NCBI GenBank assembly: GCA_023301665.1
Contig: JALZUL010000020.1
Location: forward strand, 1-15,004
Direction of reading: 5' to 3'
DNA: 15,004 bases
DNA from: Ascidiaceihabitans sp.
GTDB taxonomy: Bacteria; Pseudomonadota; Alphaproteobacteria; Rhodobacterales; Rhodobacteraceae
Shown here: piece after piece, positions 7,226-13,959 of the stretch
How positions within the stretch are numbered: position 1 is the first letter of the stretch
How the letters are laid out: each line of letters begins with the position of its first letter
The notes under the pieces: generated by a model
Told to the model about the DNA's origin: nothing
Databases searched by the model: none
The model's input: the letters and a program-made list of their open reading frames with translations, nothing else
Program-made: the position numbers and the translations under genes

Positions 7226-7369
7226 GCTAAACCCTCTCCTCTTTTCACCCACCTCAATGTATGGCAGCGAGGCCCTTAAAAACCGCTAAGATAATAGGAA
7301 CATATGTTCGCACCTTGCCCTCTTGGCAGGCTCACCTCTATGATGCGGCAGTGCAGCGGAAGGGTTCAC
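7226..7369. promoter_or_regulatory. Divergent intergenic region with a perfect 12-bp palindrome
   Basis: This 144-base gap serves both the unknown gene (minus) and hbd (plus). GAACATATGTTC at 7298-7309 is a perfect palindrome, roughly central, 60 bases before the hbd start and 72 before the start of the minus-strand gene. AT-rich hexamers beside it (GATAAT 7290-7295 on plus; TATTAT, the complement of 7291-7296, on minus) are possible -10 elements, without good -35 partners. Confidence 0.4.
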
Positions 7370-8245
7370 ATGGAAATTCAAAAAATCGGGATCATTGGTG
7401 CAGGCCAAATGGGCAACGGTATTGCACATGTTATGTCACTGGCAGGCTACGATGTGGTGCTTAACGATGTGGACGCTGATGCGTTATCGCAGGCTATGGC
7501 ACGTATCGACAAGAATATGGAGCGCCAAGTGAGCAGCGGGAAAATCACCGCTGATGAAAAAGAAGCCGCCATCAAACGTATCGTGTTATCTAAAGACTTA
7601 CCGATGCTAGGGCAGACCGATCTGGTTATTGAAGCCGCGACCGAAAAGGAAGTGGTTAAGCAAGCTATCTTTGACAACCTTCTTCCACATCTCGCGCCAC
7701 ACACAATTCTAACATCAAATACCTCGTCTATTTCGATTACACGTCTGGCAAGTCGTACAGATCGTCCAGAAAAATTCATGGGTTTTCATTTTATGAACCC
7801 TGTACCCGTCATGAAGTTGGTCGAACTCATCCGTGGTATCGCAACCGACGCAGAGACCTTTGATGCCTGTAAAACCGTTGTCGATAGATTGGGCAAAACC
7901 GCCGCTTCCGCTGAAGATTTTCCAGCCTTTATCGTCAACCGCATTCTGATGCCAATGATCAACGAGGCTGTCTACACGCTGTACGAGGGCGTTGGGAATG
8001 TCGAATCTATCGACAGCTCGCTTCGTTTAGGCGCGAACCATCCTATGGGGCCATTGGAATTGGCAGATTTCATCGGGTTAGACACATGTCTGGCCATCAT
8101 GAATGTACTGCACGACGGCCTGGCAGATACAAAATACCGCCCTTGCCCATTGCTTACAAAATATGTCGAAGCTGGATGGTTAGGCCGTAAAACACAGCGC
8201 GGTTTTTATGACTATCGTGGCGAGACACCAGTCCCAACACGTTAA
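7370..8245 (+). CDS. hbd: 3-hydroxybutyryl-CoA dehydrogenase
   Basis: 291-residue NAD(P)-dependent L-3-hydroxyacyl-CoA dehydrogenase interconverting acetoacetyl-CoA and (S)-3-hydroxybutyryl-CoA, in short-chain beta-oxidation or the ethylmalonyl-CoA/butanoate branch. The Rossmann motif GAGQMG is at 10-15. Catalytic residues Ser119, His140 (GFHFMNP), Glu152 and Asn190 have exactly the spacing of the human enzyme. It is a stand-alone enzyme without the hydratase domain of FadB. The frame is open back to 7304, but ATG 7370 is the start: AAGGG lies about 6 bases before it and MEIQKIGIIGAGQMG matches the family N-terminus, whereas the upstream extension does not. Its position beside etfBA supports a role in acyl-CoA oxidation. 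The C-terminal LGRKTQRGFYDY is typical. Confidence 0.94.
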   Translation: MEIQKIGIIGAGQMGNGIAHVMSLAGYDVVLNDVDADALSQAMARIDKNMERQVSSGKITADEKEAAIKRIVLSKDLPMLGQTDLVIEAATEKEVVKQAIFDNLLPHLAPHTILTSNTSSISITRLASRTDRPEKFMGFHFMNPVPVMKLVELIRGIATDAETFDACKTVVDRLGKTAASAEDFPAFIVNRILMPMINEAVYTLYEGVGNVESIDSSLRLGANHPMGPLELADFIGLDTCLAIMNVLHDGLADTKYRPCPLLTKYVEAGWLGRKTQRGFYDYRGETPVPTR

Positions 8246-8247
8246 GT

Positions 8248-9126
8248 TTAGCCTTTTAGGTTCATCGTGTGATCGCGCAACCATGCCATGAAACCACGAG
8301 GGTCGTCTTTCCAGCCAGCGACTTCATCTCGATCGATGGGGTGGCCGACGATTGGCCCTTGTGGTTTGTTCAATGAATAGACGATTTCATGCAACAACAA
8401 AGATTGCCGTAAAATTGGCGACAGCTTGTTCGCTATCTGATAGGCACGGCTGTTTTGACCGGGGAAACGCATCGGCACAACTGTAGCACCAGAGCGGCGG
8501 ATCATAGCAGCTGTAAACACATTCCACTCCGCTTCAACAGCAGGGCCAAAAAAGCTCTCAGACGCAGCAACCTGCCCTGAGGGAAACAAGGCGACAACAC
8601 CGCCTTCTTTCAAATGCTTCATCGCTGCCGCGCGCATTTCCACACCCTTTTTCAACGCATCGGGATCGTGAGAAAAGGGTACGGGGATCATATAGCTTCC
8701 CGCCACTTCATCGATCGCGGTCAGCAACGAGCGGGTCAAAATGCGATAGTCAGGGCGCACACGTCCGATTAGATCTGCAAAAATCATACCATCCACCATC
8801 CCGTGCGGGTGATTTGCAACGACGATAACCGGCCCCTCTTTCGGGATGCGGTCCAGTTGCGATTGTGGCGTCGTCAGATCGATCCCCATGACGTCCAAAG
8901 CAGCGCGCCAAAAACCCTGACCTTTCGGAGCTTCTTGTTTTTCGAACTGCCGGATAAGGCGCAGAATCGTAAGCTTCCCGGTAAATGCTTCGATCACACG
9001 GATCAAAGTCGCAATGTAGCGGTTTTCAAAGGTCGACGCATAAGACAAGCTTCGGCGATCATAGTGTTGAAAATTCACTTTCTCCGGCTGGGCGTCCGTA
9101 GAGATATCTGGTGCATTTTCCGCCAA
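8248..9126 (-). CDS. PlsC-like lysophospholipid/glycerolipid acyltransferase
   Basis: 292-residue acyltransferase of the PlsC superfamily, probably peripheral on the inner membrane and using acyl-ACP or acyl-CoA. The catalytic block is NHPHGMVDG (105-113). This is an HPxGxxD arrangement, one residue longer than HX4D and seen, as I recall, in the putative hemolysin/OlsA-type branch. The second block is FPSGQVAAS (181-189), the equivalent of FPEGTRS, and a third is VVPMRFPGQNSR (216-227). No strong transmembrane helix is visible. The start is TTG 9126, with AAAAAAGG about 9 bases before it; no ATG is available. It is the last gene of the chvI-to-acyltransferase run, 30 bases after HPr, and its stop is 2 bases from the hbd stop on the opposite strand. 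The acyl acceptor cannot be told from sequence. Confidence 0.83.
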   Translation of the reverse strand: MAENAPDISTDAQPEKVNFQHYDRRSLSYASTFENRYIATLIRVIEAFTGKLTILRLIRQFEKQEAPKGQGFWRAALDVMGIDLTTPQSQLDRIPKEGPVIVVANHPHGMVDGMIFADLIGRVRPDYRILTRSLLTAIDEVAGSYMIPVPFSHDPDALKKGVEMRAAAMKHLKEGGVVALFPSGQVAASESFFGPAVEAEWNVFTAAMIRRSGATVVPMRFPGQNSRAYQIANKLSPILRQSLLLHEIVYSLNKPQGPIVGHPIDRDEVAGWKDDPRGFMAWLRDHTMNLKG

Positions 9127-9156
9127 ATCGATCGACCTTTTTTATGGGTACCTTTT

Positions 9157-9426
9157 TCAGGCACCTTCACCGAATTTATCTGCAACAAGAGCCGTCAGCG
9201 CATCGGAAAGTGGTTGCGCATCAGGGCCTGTAGTTTCGATTTCAATAGTACTTCCCTTTGACGCTGCCAACATCAAAAGCCCCATAATACTATCGCCTGA
9301 TGCAGACATACCATCTTTTGACACCTCGGCTTGAGCATCAAAGCTTTCCACAACCTCAACCAACTTCGCAGAAGCTCGGGCATGAAGCCCTTTTATATTC
9401 TCGATCATCAAAGACGTTTTTATCAT
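9157..9426 (-). CDS. ptsH: HPr phosphocarrier protein
   Basis: 89-residue small phosphocarrier of the PTS. The EI/EIIA phosphorylation site is His15 in GLHARAS. The regulatory site Ser46 is present (GDSIMGLL), the residue phosphorylated by HPr kinase, whose gene is three genes upstream. The pair implies HPr exists in His-P and Ser-P forms that report PEP and ATP/metabolite status. The start ATG 9426 is 10 bases after the EIIA stop, with AAGAG as ribosome site. No EI gene and no EIIB/C permease appears in the window, so the role is likely regulatory rather than sugar uptake. Confidence 0.95.
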   Translation of the reverse strand: MIKTSLMIENIKGLHARASAKLVEVVESFDAQAEVSKDGMSASGDSIMGLLMLAASKGSTIEIETTGPDAQPLSDALTALVADKFGEGA

Positions 9427-9436
9427 TTTATGGCTC

Positions 9437-9832
9437 TTACGTTTCTTGGCTGACGTTTTGGCTATCTATGTACTTACGACCCGCTTCCAAAGCCGCTTTG
9501 ACGGCATCAGGTACCGGTTTTTGGCGCGATTTGGCCAATTTTATGAGCATGGGTAAATTGGCACCATACACGATACGCCGTCCTTCGGGTTGGCATGCCA
9601 GTAGACTCAAATTCGATGGGGATCCACCAAATAGATCAGTTACAACGACGACCCCGCGTCCCTCATCCACCGCGTCGGCAGCTGTGCATATCTCACTTTG
9701 TTTGGCGGCACGGTCGTCATTTTTTTCGATAGAGATCGCCTGAATACCCGTCTGGTAGCCAACGACATGCTCGATCGCAGCAAGGTATTCCTTGGCCAAT
9801 CCACCATGTGCTACGATCACGATACCGATCAC
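9437..9832 (-). CDS. PTS EIIA component, mannose (EIIA-Man) type
   Basis: 131-residue stand-alone EIIA of the mannose/fructose/sorbose family. The phosphorylated histidine is His9 in VAHGGLA. The conserved block VVVVTDLFGGSPSN (76-89) and GANLPML (101-107) complete the active-site region. There is no fused IIB domain and no permease nearby, so it is probably a phosphorylation-state sensor fed by HPr, as proposed for alphaproteobacterial nitrogen/carbon PTS branches. Its start overlaps the rapZ stop by 4 bases (ATGA), so translation is coupled. Confidence 0.93.
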   Translation of the reverse strand: MIGIVIVAHGGLAKEYLAAIEHVVGYQTGIQAISIEKNDDRAAKQSEICTAADAVDEGRGVVVVTDLFGGSPSNLSLLACQPEGRRIVYGANLPMLIKLAKSRQKPVPDAVKAALEAGRKYIDSQNVSQET

Positions 9833-10722
9833 TTGACTGCCTCATCCTTCTTTCGACCGTCCAATTCTCTGTGACGCAAAGATACCTGCCACCCTTCTTC
9901 GATCAACGAAGAAGACACGGTCTCTGCTAACGCCACTGACCTGTGTTGCCCTCCCGTGCAACCGAATGCAATGGACAGATGTGATTTTCCTTCATCTAAA
10001 TACGCAGGCAACAACCATAACGCGAGATCAAGTACCTTCTGTCGAAATGGATCGAAACGAGGATCTTGCGCGATATAATCGACAACGCGTTGCTCTTTTC
10101 CTGTCGCGCTGCGCAAATCTGGATTCCAAAAAGGATTGGTCAGGAACCGGCAATCGAAAACCATATCAACACTGCGCGGCAGGCCGCGTTTGTAGGAAAA
10201 GGATTGCACAGAAACCGACAGCCGCTCACCGCTGCCCTTTGCAAACCACTTTTCCACTTCGCTGCGCAATTCATGGACATTCAAGGCACTTGTGTCGATC
10301 AAAACATCCGCCAGCTTTCTAACCGGATCGAGAATTTTCAGCTCGCGTTCGATTCCGGCTTGCGGCCTGTCATCTTGCGCCAATGGATGACGCCGTCGCG
10401 TTTCCGAAAAGCGCCGCAAAAGAACATCGGTCCCACAATCTAAATAGAGCAACTCCGGAGCAAACTTTTGGTCCTGTGTCAGCAACCCGAGCGCCTCGAC
10501 AACAGCAGACAGCGAAAAATCTCGGGTTCGCGGATCGATCCCAAGCGCCATGGGTTTTCCAGTCTCCGGATCATCTAACAACGCGGGGATCAATCGCAAA
10601 GGCATGTTGTCAATCGCCTCAAATCCCAGATCCTCAAGCACCTTAATCGCACTTGAGCGGCCTGCACCAGATGGGCCAGTCACAAGAACAACCCGTTGCG
10701 CGTTAGGATCTGTTTCTTTCAT
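9829..10722 (-). CDS. rapZ: RapZ-type nucleotide-binding protein
   Basis: 297-residue P-loop protein of the RapZ/YvcJ family. In E. coli RapZ senses glucosamine-6-phosphate and directs RNase E to the sRNA GlmZ; whether that applies in alphaproteobacteria is uncertain. The Walker A loop reads GPSGAGRS (16-23), with Arg22 where lysine is usual. A DxGTDVLLRRFSETRRRHPL stretch near 95-113 is the Walker B/switch region, and the C-terminal ligand site GCTGGQHRS (254-262) is intact. Start choice: GTG 10725 and ATG 10722 are adjacent; ATG is preferred because AAAGG lies 4 bases before it. The ATG shares one base with the hprK stop TGA, so the two are coupled. Confidence 0.93.
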   Translation of the reverse strand: MKETDPNAQRVVLVTGPSGAGRSSAIKVLEDLGFEAIDNMPLRLIPALLDDPETGKPMALGIDPRTRDFSLSAVVEALGLLTQDQKFAPELLYLDCGTDVLLRRFSETRRRHPLAQDDRPQAGIERELKILDPVRKLADVLIDTSALNVHELRSEVEKWFAKGSGERLSVSVQSFSYKRGLPRSVDMVFDCRFLTNPFWNPDLRSATGKEQRVVDYIAQDPRFDPFRQKVLDLALWLLPAYLDEGKSHLSIAFGCTGGQHRSVALAETVSSSLIEEGWQVSLRHRELDGRKKDEAVK

Positions 10723-11138
10723 CACGCCTTTACTTTTCGACCTCTTAGATAATGCATCAATGCAATAGGGAACACAGGGCTTTCTACTTTACGAAGACAC
10801 GGAACCTGCGTGTTCAAAAGTGACATAAATCGCGCCGTTGGCAACCGTTCACTTTCGATCAGGTCCAAATCGACACAAACTTTTATCTTTGTGCCGCTAA
10901 TATTTGGAAGCTTCAAAATGCCCACGCCCCTCACTTCCAATAATCCAACAATAGAAGAGGGCGGCTCGGCACAAATCTGATCTTTATCCAACGATAGCTT
11001 AGTCCGATCGTCGGATACAAGATTTGCCCCCAATTCGATCATTTGCAAAGCCAATGTCGACTTTCCCGAACCGGCCCTACCGAAAACCAACAGGCCGTTC
11101 CCGTCAACAGAGATACAGCTCGCGTGCACAACAGTCAT
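10722..11138 (-). CDS. hprK: HPr kinase, minimal alphaproteobacterial form
   Basis: 138-residue kinase/phosphorylase core acting on HPr Ser46. The P-loop is GRAGSGKS (20-27). VSDDRT (41-46) holds the catalytic aspartates, and LEVRGVGI (68-75) is the HprK signature, equivalent to (I/L)E(I/V)RG(L/V)GI. His5 in HASCI matches the conserved histidine before the P-loop. The N-terminal domain of Firmicutes HprK (total about 310 residues) is absent, as is normal in alphaproteobacteria. The start is ATG 11138; no other start codon exists between it and the in-frame chvG stop. The ribosome site is weak. It lies between chvG and rapZ, a conserved alphaproteobacterial arrangement. Confidence 0.9.
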   Translation of the reverse strand: MTVVHASCISVDGNGLLVFGRAGSGKSTLALQMIELGANLVSDDRTKLSLDKDQICAEPPSSIVGLLEVRGVGILKLPNISGTKIKVCVDLDLIESERLPTARFMSLLNTQVPCLRKVESPVFPIALMHYLRGRKVKA

Positions 11139-11165
11139 CTGTTTGTGAGTGACATCTACGTCACC

Positions 11166-12857
11166 TTAAACTGGAAGGCCTACGACGAAACGCGCGCCAA
11201 GTGGCTCAGATGTAATATCCGCTTCTGTCGGGCGGATATTCTCAGCCCAAATAACGCCACCATGTGCTTCGACAATCTGCTTGGAGATCGCCAAGCCTAG
11301 GCCTGAATTGTTCCCGAAGTGCTCTTCGGGGCGTTGCGAATAGAACCGCTTGAAAATCTTGTTCAGCGCCTGATCAGGAATACCCGGACCGGTGTCTTCT
11401 ACAACAACCAAGATACGGTTTTCCCGCTTACGGGCCCATATCCGAATAGCATCACCATCTTCACAGAATGAGATTGCATTGGTGATCAAGTTCACAAAAA
11501 CCTGTGCTAAACGTGCTTCCAATCCATAGATTTCGATCGGGTTTGGTGGAAGGTCTGCGATAAAGTCGATGCCTTTAGATTTTGCATCTTCGCCAAGATA
11601 TTGACCAAGATTGCCAAGCATAACAAGAAGATTGAATGGCTCTTCTTCTTCTTTGACAAGCTCGCTATCCAATCGCGAAGCATTCGAAATATCACTGACC
11701 AATCGGTCCAAACGTCGAACATCATGTTCAATGACATCCAACAGCTTGACGCGATGATCCTCGCGTTTAACCATCCGCAATGTGCCTACGGCGGATCGCA
11801 GGGACGCAAGTGGATTCTTAATTTCATGAGCCACATCCGCGGCAAATTGTTCGTTCCCGTCGATACGATTGTACAGCGCAGAGATCATACCGCGTAAAGC
11901 CCCGCTTAGGCGGCCAATTTCGTCTGGTCGAGCGGTCAAATCCGGAATCCGGATACGGCCAGGGTTCATCTTGCGCGCATCCTTGTCACGTCCCAATTCT
12001 GCCGCCGCGGCCAAATCAGAGAGCGGGTTTGCAATCGTTGCGGCCAAACCAAGACTTAAGCCAACTGAAACCAAGGCTGCGATGATGAACATCTGGTAAA
12101 TAGTCTCATTTTCACGTCGAACCAAATTGTCGATCTCGCCTGCAGCGCTGGTAACGGCCACAATGCCAATGGTCTGGCGACCTTGTTCGATCGGCGTCAA
12201 AACCCCGAACCAAGACTGACCATTTGCATCCAAAGAATCCAAAATTTGCGTACCGTTGGCGAGACTACCATCAACCAGAGTTCGCAATTGATCTTCGACC
12301 GGCAAGCCATTTTCAGGCTCTTCGGACGAAAATATGCCTGTAATTCGTGTCCAAAGCCAACTCAACCCGTCGGTCAGAACAGTCGTGCCACCGCCATTTC
12401 GGTTCGCACGAGATGTCCCACCGGAAATACTGCCCACAAGAACCTTTTCCGCGTCAAAAACAAAAACCTCTGTCCCGTTGCGTAGATCCAAGCCATTTAA
12501 AGTAACAGTGATATCCACACCGTCAGCAGTTGCTAAGTTTACAGGTGCATCACTGGGCAATTGCGCCTCTACAACATCTGCAATCAACTCTGCTTCACTC
12601 ACAAGAGCTGCCGCACGCTGAACCGCAAGGCTTTCACGAGAAGAGACAAGCGTCGAAATACCGACAATCAAGCCGCACAACGCCAAGAGATTGAAGATAA
12701 TGATCTTACGCGCAATGGGTGATGTTCGTAACGACAGAAAGCCACGCCGCTCACGACGGGCCCGCATTTCTGATGGCGCTGTGGCATCTGGCGCGACCCA
12801 ATCGTCGCCCAGAACCACATCACCGTCTCTCGATGATGGAGTAGACATATCCCTCAC
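11166..12857 (-). CDS. chvG: Sensor histidine kinase ChvG
   Basis: 563-residue inner-membrane sensor kinase (ExoS/ChvG/BvrS family) responding to acid and envelope stress and phosphorylating ChvI. Transmembrane helices are at about 52-72 and 255-276, flanking a periplasmic sensor domain of some 180 residues. HAMP follows at about 277-335. The HisKA H-box is FAADVAHEIKNPLASLRS, with phosphorylated His344. The HATPase domain has an N-box around NLITN (456-460), G1 DTGPGIP (488-494), an F-box FKRFY (502-506) and G2 GLGLAIS (519-525). All catalytic elements are present. GTG 12857 has AAAGGA 5 bases upstream; ATG 12848 (three codons later) is an alternative. It follows chvI by 33 bases. Confidence 0.94.
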   Translation of the reverse strand: MRDMSTPSSRDGDVVLGDDWVAPDATAPSEMRARRERRGFLSLRTSPIARKIIIFNLLALCGLIVGISTLVSSRESLAVQRAAALVSEAELIADVVEAQLPSDAPVNLATADGVDITVTLNGLDLRNGTEVFVFDAEKVLVGSISGGTSRANRNGGGTTVLTDGLSWLWTRITGIFSSEEPENGLPVEDQLRTLVDGSLANGTQILDSLDANGQSWFGVLTPIEQGRQTIGIVAVTSAAGEIDNLVRRENETIYQMFIIAALVSVGLSLGLAATIANPLSDLAAAAELGRDKDARKMNPGRIRIPDLTARPDEIGRLSGALRGMISALYNRIDGNEQFAADVAHEIKNPLASLRSAVGTLRMVKREDHRVKLLDVIEHDVRRLDRLVSDISNASRLDSELVKEEEEPFNLLVMLGNLGQYLGEDAKSKGIDFIADLPPNPIEIYGLEARLAQVFVNLITNAISFCEDGDAIRIWARKRENRILVVVEDTGPGIPDQALNKIFKRFYSQRPEEHFGNNSGLGLAISKQIVEAHGGVIWAENIRPTEADITSEPLGARFVVGLPV

Positions 12858-12890
12858 GAGTGTCCTTTCGGCTTAGGCCACAAGGTTAAT

Positions 12891-13592
12891 TTAATCTTCG
12901 TTGTACCGGTAACCGATACCATAAAGCGTCTCGATGGCTGAAAATTCATCATCTGCTGTTCGCATCTTCTTACGCAAACGCTTGATGTGACTATCGATTG
13001 TACGGTCATCGACATAAACTTGATCGTCGTATGCGACGTCCATCAATTGATCGCGCGACTTCACGAAACCAGGGCGTTGCGCCAGAGCCTGCAAAAGCAA
13101 AAATTCTGTCACAGTTAGCGACACATCATTGCCCTTCCAGGAAACCGCATGACGAAGTGGGTCCATGCGCAACTCACCACGCTCAATTACTTTGGTTTCC
13201 TCAGTCTCGGCAACAACCTCGCCAGCCTGTACATCTTGACGACGCAACAAGGCTCGAATGCGTTCGACCAATAAGCGCTGAGAAAACGGTTTCTTGACGT
13301 AATCATCTGCCCCCATACGAAGGCCTAAGACCTCATCAATCTCGTCATCCTTAGATGTTAAGAAAATGACCGGCATCGAGGTTTTCTGTCGGAGACGTTG
13401 GAGCAAATCCATGCCGTCCATACGCGGCATCTTGATATCCAACACAGCCATATCCGGCATTTTCTTGTTGAAAGCGTCTAGCGCGGCTTGACCATCGTTA
13501 TATGTTTCGACCTCGAAACCTTCGGCCTCGAGAGTCATCGAGACTGACGTCAGGATGTTCCTGTCGTCGTCAACCAATGCAATCTTGTTCAT
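12891..13592 (-). CDS. chvI: DNA-binding response regulator ChvI
   Basis: 233-residue OmpR/PhoB-type response regulator (ChvI/BvrR), partner of ChvG. The receiver domain (1-118) has acidic pocket Asp8-Asp10, phosphoacceptor Asp52 (VLDIKMPRMDG), Thr79 and Lys101 (KKPFS). The winged-helix DNA-binding domain (about 135-230) has recognition-helix segment DDRTIDSHIKRLRKKMR and ends YGIGYRY. In related bacteria it controls envelope, acid-stress and metabolic genes. ATG 13592 is preceded by AAGGA with 8 bases spacing. It is the first gene of the minus-strand run and is divergent from pckA, so regulation of the whole run is probably set in 13593-13959. Confidence 0.96.
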   Translation of the reverse strand: MNKIALVDDDRNILTSVSMTLEAEGFEVETYNDGQAALDAFNKKMPDMAVLDIKMPRMDGMDLLQRLRQKTSMPVIFLTSKDDEIDEVLGLRMGADDYVKKPFSQRLLVERIRALLRRQDVQAGEVVAETEETKVIERGELRMDPLRHAVSWKGNDVSLTVTEFLLLQALAQRPGFVKSRDQLMDVAYDDQVYVDDRTIDSHIKRLRKKMRTADDEFSAIETLYGIGYRYNED

Positions 13593-13959
13593 GCCTGAAA
13601 TCCTTGTACTACTACTGCCACATTATGTTTTTTATGTTTTTTAGCAACTGTCCCGATTTTTTCGTTCCGAATCAATCGCAAAGTGCGAATCACCCCTCAA
13701 TACGGCGATATTTAGATCCGAAATTCGTTAGGAATGGCTAAATTGCCGCACTTTCGCGTCAGACGCGCATTTGCGTTAGCGCTACCCTAACACAAAGCGA
13801 CCACTGTTGGCGCTAACTTTTTAATGTTGGCGCTAACTGTGCCAAAGCGTCCTGTTCATGTCTGAAAACGTCATGTTAAGTCCCAATTGAAGCGCGGCAT
13901 TTCCTAACCCTGACTGCGCTTTACGGTCACCCGCAACTGCGGAAAAAAGGAGAGTTAAT
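13593..13959. promoter_or_regulatory. Divergent chvI / pckA control region
   Basis: 367 bases without a gene. Next to chvI there is a tandem 9-bp repeat ATGTTTTTT x2 (13625-13642), giving an A-rich minus-strand stretch with a CATAAT that could serve as the chvI -10. CGAATCA occurs twice 18 bases apart (13668-13674 and 13686-13692). CGCGTC-A-GACGCG (13755-13767) is a short perfect inverted repeat. Three operator-like motifs follow (13775-13838, listed separately). From about 13840 to the pckA ribosome site AAGGAG (13947-13952) I see no further clear signal and could not place the pckA promoter confidently. Confidence 0.5.
13775..13838. promoter_or_regulatory. Three phased LacI-type operators upstream of pckA
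   Basis: GTTAGCGCTACC (13775-13786), TGTTGGCGCTAACT (13805-13818) and TGTTGGCGCTAACT (13825-13838) are three copies of an imperfect palindrome with central CG. The last two are identical over 14 bases. The dyad centres are 31 and 20 bases apart, near 3 and 2 helical turns, so all three face the same side. The pattern suits a LacI-family regulator; CceR of Rhodobacter sphaeroides and PckR of Sinorhizobium, both controllers of pckA and central carbon genes, are natural candidates. That link is recalled, not checked. Confidence 0.65.

Noticed and set aside
7298..7309. Reading GAACATATGTTC as an SOS box
   Set aside because: It fits the Gram-positive LexA consensus, but alphaproteobacterial LexA recognises GTTCN7GTTC, and neither neighbour is an SOS gene. 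Kept only as an unassigned palindrome.
7304..7369. 22-residue N-terminal extension of the 3-hydroxybutyryl-CoA dehydrogenase
   Set aside because: ATG 7370 has a ribosome site and gives the standard Rossmann start; the extension is unlike the family and would place the 7298-7309 palindrome at the start codon.
9140..9170. GGTGCC...GGTACC stem after HPr as a terminator (minus strand)
   Set aside because: Only 6 bp with a G-U, loop holding the HPr stop, and followed by an A-run rather than T-run; the next gene starts 30 bases on, so read-through is more likely.
13502..13741. 79-codon plus-strand frame spanning the chvI 5' end and intergenic region
   Set aside because: It overlaps chvI antisense and then AT-rich control DNA; no ribosome site or domain.
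13755..13767. CGCGTC-A-GACGCG as a terminator or separate operator
   Set aside because: A one-base loop cannot form an RNA hairpin and there is no T-run; as an operator it is short and unsupported by a second copy.
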